Assembly: GCA_002369495.1 (NCBI GenBank)
Contig: DFFD01000073.1
Coordinates: forward strand, 1-7,227
Direction of reading: 5' to 3'
Length of the DNA: 7,227 nt
Origin: Lachnospiraceae bacterium UBA3785
Lineage (GTDB): Bacteria > Bacillota > Clostridia > Lachnospirales > Lachnospiraceae
Shown piece after piece: positions 5,795-7,227 of the stretch. Within the stretch, counting starts at the first letter, position 1; every line of letters begins with the position of its first letter. The notes under the pieces were generated by a model. The model was not told the DNA's origin and searched no databases. It saw only the letters and a program-made list of their open reading frames with translations. Position numbers and translations under genes: made by a program.

Positions 5795-6583
5795 TCATCC
5801 TCTCCTTCGCTCTTCGGGGACCCTGTCCCAGTACTCGTGCATTTTCCTCTCCAGCGCATCGTAGGGGACCCAGCCGTCCTGCTTTACCGACTCGTAGGCC
5901 TCCCGGATCTCTTCCCCGGTCAGTCCTGTCACCTCGAAGAGAAGCTGCTGCTCCTCCTCAAGGATCGCCCTGATCTTCTCCGCGTCCTCCGGCGGGACCG
6001 GGCGGTCCGGGTTGCTGCGCTCACCCATGACGTCCATGACCACACCGGCCGCGGCGTTCACAAATTCGTGCTCGCTGATCCCCTCCTCGTCCTCGAACAC
6101 ATGCCTCACATAGTCGAGATTGCCAAGCATGTAAAGGTACTCGTAATGCTCCCACTCCCAGAGGTAGCTGCTGCCTTCCTTGTCGTAGAGCTCGCTCATA
6201 TACCGGCAGGCTTCCTCATCCCTGCCTTCCTCAAGAAGCCGGTCGAGCTCCGGCACATAGCGGTCGCGGAATTCCATCTCCGATCTCGCGCTGTCCCGGT
6301 AGGTAATGCGCTCGATCAGGAAGTTGACCGCGAGGAAGAATACGATGATCCCTCCGATGATAAGCAATGCAATCAGGAAAATGAACCCCGCTCTCCTGCC
6401 CTTCCTCTTCACTTCGGTCTTCACGGATTCCTCCGGGTGATCGTCCAGCTCGTCCGTCTTCTTCCGGATGACTTCGAGCTCCTTCATATAATGGCGCTCC
6501 GCCCCGTACGGATTGAGGTATCCGCAGTAGGGACAGTTTACTTCATGTTCGTCGATTTCGGCGCCGCAGTGGGTGCAGTACAT
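5795..6583 (-). CDS. Zinc-ribbon, single-span membrane protein, first gene of the operon
   Basis: 262 residues; the ATG at 6583-6581 follows AAGGAGG with a 5-nt gap. Domain order: zinc ribbon with C3, C6, C17, C20 (CTHCGAEI ... NCPYCGYLN), exactly the cysteine spacing of the next gene; a charged linker (about 30-63) ending in KRKGRR; one membrane span (about 66-90); then an acidic helical domain of about 170 residues with many Glu, Arg and Tyr. The positive cluster before the span argues for a cytoplasmic ribbon and an outer C-terminal domain. No catalytic motif is visible. The next gene follows after 4 nt. The region upstream holds the ptsH terminator, so the operon should have its own promoter, but I find no convincing one between 6584 and 6680. 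Function unknown; a membrane sensor or adaptor is only a guess from the architecture. Confidence 0.85.
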   Translation of the reverse strand: MYCTHCGAEIDEHEVNCPYCGYLNPYGAERHYMKELEVIRKKTDELDDHPEESVKTEVKRKGRRAGFIFLIALLIIGGIIVFFLAVNFLIERITYRDSARSEMEFRDRYVPELDRLLEEGRDEEACRYMSELYDKEGSSYLWEWEHYEYLYMLGNLDYVRHVFEDEEGISEHEFVNAAAGVVMDVMGERSNPDRPVPPEDAEKIRAILEEEQQLLFEVTGLTGEEIREAYESVKQDGWVPYDALERKMHEYWDRVPEERRRG

Positions 6584-6621
6584 GTGAGCCTCCTTACCAT
6601 GTGTCCGGGTCTTTCACAGAA

Positions 6622-6657
6622 GAAAACCGGGAAGATGCAGGCATCCACCCGGTTTTC
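6622..6657 (-). terminator. Intrinsic terminator after ptsH
   Basis: On the minus strand, GAAAACCGGG pairs perfectly with CCCGGTTTTC (10 bp, arms at 6648-6657 and 6622-6631). The interior carries a second pairing, GATGC/GCATC, which nearly continues the stem. The T-rich end of the hairpin runs into TTCT. It lies about 25 nt after the ptsH stop. A small extra inverted repeat (TCACTT / AAGTGA, 6666-6680) lies between the stop and the terminator. Confidence 0.7.
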
Positions 6658-6680
6658 ATTTTACCTCACTTCAAAAGTGA

Positions 6681-6938
6681 TTACAGGTTCTCCTTCATGA
6701 AAGCTTCGAGCTCAGCCGCTGCCTGCTCTTCGTCAGCGCCATCGACCTGGAAAGTGACCTCCTGGTCCTTCTTGACGCCAAGGCTCATGACCGCAAGGAT
6801 CTTCGCCGCGTTCGCAGCCTTGCCGTCCTTGATGATGGTGATCTTGGAAGCATAGCCTTTGCACTTCTTCACAAGCTCGCCGGCCGGACGGGCGTGGATT
6901 CCTTCGGGATCGGTAATAACATACTTAAATTCTTTCAT
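6681..6938 (-). CDS. ptsH: Phosphocarrier protein HPr, with Lys at the Ser46 position
   Basis: HPr carries phosphate from enzyme I to sugar-specific EIIA proteins in the cytoplasm. The 85-residue product has the usual length. The active-site motif GIHARPAG (13-20) has the phosphorylated histidine exactly at position 15 when translation starts at ATG 6938-6936. That ATG is preceded by AAGGAG with 9 nt spacing, so the TTG two codons upstream is rejected. In Bacillus-type HPr, Ser46 is phosphorylated by HPr kinase to drive carbon catabolite repression; here the aligned stretch NAAKILAVMSLGV (43-55) has Lys46. Sugar transport chemistry should be intact, while Ser46-based regulation should not be possible. 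The gene lies 94 bp after a fructose-family EIIC gene, with its own promoter and terminator. It may be a general HPr or one dedicated to the adjacent fructose system. Confidence 0.95.
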   Translation of the reverse strand: MKEFKYVITDPEGIHARPAGELVKKCKGYASKITIIKDGKAANAAKILAVMSLGVKKDQEVTFQVDGADEEQAAAELEAFMKENL

Positions 6939-6985
6939 TTTCAATCACTCCTTTTTTAATAGTGAGCCAGAATACTGCTGTCATT

Positions 6986-7014
6986 ACTATACCATATCAC
7001 GAGCAGATTTTGTA
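6986..7014 (-). promoter_or_regulatory. Predicted extended -10 promoter of ptsH
   Basis: The minus strand has TGGTATAGT: -10 TATAGT (complement of 6986-6991) with the TG extension at 6993-6994. A weak -35, TACAAA (complement of 7009-7014), lies 17 nt upstream. The leader would be about 40 nt and includes the ptsH ribosome binding site. The promoter lies in the gap after the EIIC gene, allowing ptsH expression independent of the upstream gene. Confidence 0.6.
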
Positions 7015-7032
7015 TGATTTTTTTGTGAAAAT

Positions 7033-7227
7033 TCAGCCTTCAAGGGGCTTCTTCCAGAAGCTCAGGATCAGGCAGCCGACGACAGAGCCGACAACCAGCG
7101 CAACCGCGTACATAACCGGGTTGGAGATGATCGCAACGACCCAGAAGCCGCCGTGCGGAGCCGGGCTGCCGCAGCCGAACAGAGCGGAGAGCGCACCGGC
7201 CACTGCGGAACCGATGATGCAGGACGG
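7033..7227 (-). CDS. fruA: PTS fructose-family EIIC component, C-terminal 64 residues (partial)
   Basis: Only the last 64 residues and the TGA (7035-7033) are in the window; the start lies beyond 7227. The peptide is hydrophobic, with two probable membrane-associated stretches. It carries the FGCGSPAPHGG motif, then a VVAIISNPVMYAVALVVGS segment and a final FWKKPLEG tail, matching the C-terminus of fructose/mannitol-type EIIC permeases (FruA). Family knowledge: EIIC forms the membrane channel and works with EIIB and EIIA, to which HPr donates phosphate, which fits the adjacent ptsH. Whether EIIA and EIIB domains are fused upstream cannot be seen. No clear terminator hairpin follows the stop, so some readthrough into ptsH is possible. 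Confidence 0.8.
   Translation of the reverse strand, partial: PSCIIGSAVAGALSALFGCGSPAPHGGFWVVAIISNPVMYAVALVVGSVVGCLILSFWKKPLEG

Noticed and set aside
5791..5859. Upstream extension of the 249-residue zinc-ribbon gene to 5859
   Set aside because: Would overlap the preceding gene; the ATG at 5790 has a good ribosome binding site and puts the zinc ribbon at the very N-terminus, as in its neighbour.
5747..6700. 317-residue plus-strand ORF opposite the zinc-ribbon gene
   Set aside because: Antisense shadow; the minus-strand frame has a strong ribosome binding site, a CxxC zinc ribbon and a membrane span.
6939..6944. TTG start giving an 87-residue HPr
   Set aside because: Too close to the AAGGAG site; the ATG at 6938 has proper spacing and places the active histidine at position 15.

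Overview
The window reads as a chromosomal segment of a GC-rich member of the Clostridia, most likely a Lachnospiraceae-type Firmicute. This is inferred from protein style (ArgG with SGGLDTTAII and a CCCVDCGQ stretch, ArgB with HGGGKEIS, HPr with DPEGIHARPAGELVKK), from strong AGGAGG-type ribosome binding sites, and from small zinc-ribbon membrane proteins. Coding density is high and no tRNA, rRNA, CRISPR array or transposase gene is visible. The wide GC-rich coding regions produce many long antisense ORFs, which I treat as shadows.

Positions 1-4378 form a divergent arginine biosynthesis locus. On the minus strand runs argC - argJ - argB (argB cut by the window start), with 18-nt gaps. On the plus strand lies argG. 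The 232-bp AT-rich divergent region carries one sigma-A-type promoter for each side (both with 17-bp spacers). Between them are two ARG-box-like palindromes whose centres are exactly 21 bp apart, the classical geometry of an ArgR hexamer operator. argG carries an apparent 1-nt insertion at about position 3892 that splits it into two frames. As read it is a pseudogene, unless this is a sequencing or assembly error. ArgJ makes the acetyl-recycling ornithine pathway possible: ArgB phosphorylates N-acetylglutamate, ArgC reduces it, ArgJ recycles the acetyl group, and ArgG adds aspartate to citrulline.

Positions 4379-4559, between the convergent ends of argG and the next operon, hold two composite palindromes. 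Each has the same 11-bp outer arm (GGGACGGTTCT / AGAACCGTCCC) around a different but perfectly paired 17-bp inner stem. The inner stems look like bidirectional intrinsic terminators (A-tract, stem, T-tract). This is the most unusual non-coding structure in the window.

Positions 4560-6583 are a tight three-gene minus-strand operon of unrecognised function. Two proteins share an N-terminal CxxC...CxxC zinc ribbon with identical spacing, one membrane span and a helical, probably external C-terminal domain. The third lacks the ribbon but has a similar span and a shared YxADxE motif after it.

Positions 6622-7227 hold a terminator, a ptsH gene (HPr) with the phosphorylatable His15 but Lys in place of the regulatory Ser46, its own extended -10 promoter, and the C-terminal end of a fructose-family PTS EIIC protein. 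This suggests a fructose PTS locus just outside the window.
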